Shown one piece after another: positions 7,821 to 8,123 of a DNA stretch of 8,123 bases (the stretch's first letter is position 1; each line of letters opens with the position of its first letter). The stretch spans positions 1-8,123 of the forward strand of contig DQGF01000036.1 in assembly GCA_003525045.1 (NCBI GenBank). The letters run 5' to 3'. Source of the DNA: Pseudomonas sp. GTDB taxonomy: Bacteria; Pseudomonadota; Gammaproteobacteria; Pseudomonadales; Pseudomonadaceae. The notes beneath the pieces were generated by a model. It ran no database searches. It was not told the origin of the DNA and saw only the letters and a program-made list of their open reading frames with translations. Position numbers and translations under genes: made by a program.

Positions 7821-8123
7821 AGGGTGCCGCCTGTTTCAGATGAGGGACGAAATTGCACGGGCGGTGCCGCGAATCCAGCTGCTCGGCCAGAATGCCGTCC
7901 CAACCGGTGCGCACGGCATTGGTCGAACCCGGCAAGCAGCAGACCAGCGTACCATTGGCCAGACCGGCCAGGGCCCGGGACTGAACGGTCGAGGTGCCGA
8001 TGTCGGCCACCGATATCTGCCGGAACAGCTCACCAAAACCGTCGACCTGCTTGTCCAGCAGGCAGCTCACGGCTTCTGGAGTGCTGTCGCGCCCGGTAAA
8101 TCCGGTGCCACCCGTAATCAGCA
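7804..8123 (-). CDS. moaB: Molybdenum cofactor biosynthesis protein MoaB, 3' part
   Basis: The last 105 residues are present; the gene continues past the right edge. Against the roughly 170 residues of E. coli MoaB, about two thirds are here. It shows the molybdopterin-binding motif [10 protein letters not shown] (3-12 of the visible part), [13 protein letters not shown] (41-53), [13 protein letters not shown] (63-75) and the ending [15 protein letters not shown] (81-95), all close to MoaB. The MoaB/MogA family binds molybdopterin and, in many organisms, adenylylates it before molybdenum insertion; E. coli MoaB itself appears inactive in this, so the bacterial role is less certain. It overlaps moeA by 17 bases, so the two are one operon, with MoeA as the next step. 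The promoter lies outside the window. Confidence 0.95.
   Translation of the reverse strand, partial: LITGGTGFTGRDSTPEAVSCLLDKQVDGFGELFRQISVADIGTSTVQSRALAGLANGTLVCCLPGSTNAVRTGWDGILAEQLDSRHRPCNFVPHLKQAAPCESRG

Overview
The window looks like the chromosome of a fluorescens-group Pseudomonas. The coding regions are GC-rich. The gene set (AtuF-type acyl-CoA carboxylase, PpnP, CheV, YegS, MoeA, MoaB) is typical of the genus. The repeat between the MOSC gene and cheV has the TGTGGGAGCGAGCCTGCTCGCG core that I know from fluorescens-group REP sequences. This genus call is recognition, not a database match.

Layout, left to right. (1) 1-2009, + strand: the last codons of an upstream gene, probably an enoyl-CoA hydratase (AtuE-like), then a complete biotin-dependent acyl-CoA carboxylase alpha subunit, best matched to geranyl-CoA carboxylase AtuF of the acyclic terpene (citronellol/geraniol) pathway. 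(2) 2081-2976, + strand: a DEDDh 3'-5' exonuclease and the nucleoside phosphorylase PpnP, closed by a strong symmetrical terminator. (3) 3044-5990, - strand, in transcription order: the lipid kinase YegS, the chemotaxis adaptor CheV, a REPIN, and a two-domain MOSC protein. CheV has its own FliA (sigma-28)-like promoter. (4) 5991-6527: a divergent intergenic region with palindromes, and a small + strand gene for a coiled-coil protein with one membrane segment. (5) 6594-8123, - strand: moeA and the 3' part of moaB, overlapping as an operon that enters from the right edge.

How the genes relate: MoaB and MoeA act in molybdenum cofactor assembly, and the MOSC protein belongs to a family that binds the finished cofactor, so three of the genes share a molybdenum theme. 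They are separated by yegS, cheV and the small gene, which have no evident molybdenum role. AtuF would need the carboxyltransferase beta subunit (AtuC), which is outside the window. PpnP and the exonuclease both concern nucleic acid or nucleoside breakdown, but PpnP has a candidate promoter of its own.

Most of this is conserved housekeeping or accessory metabolism. I see no clearly new multi-gene system. The observations most worth a second look are the sigma-28 promoter in front of an isolated cheV, a hairpin that could hide the yegS ribosome binding site, and the unassigned coiled-coil/membrane gene with its palindromic upstream region.
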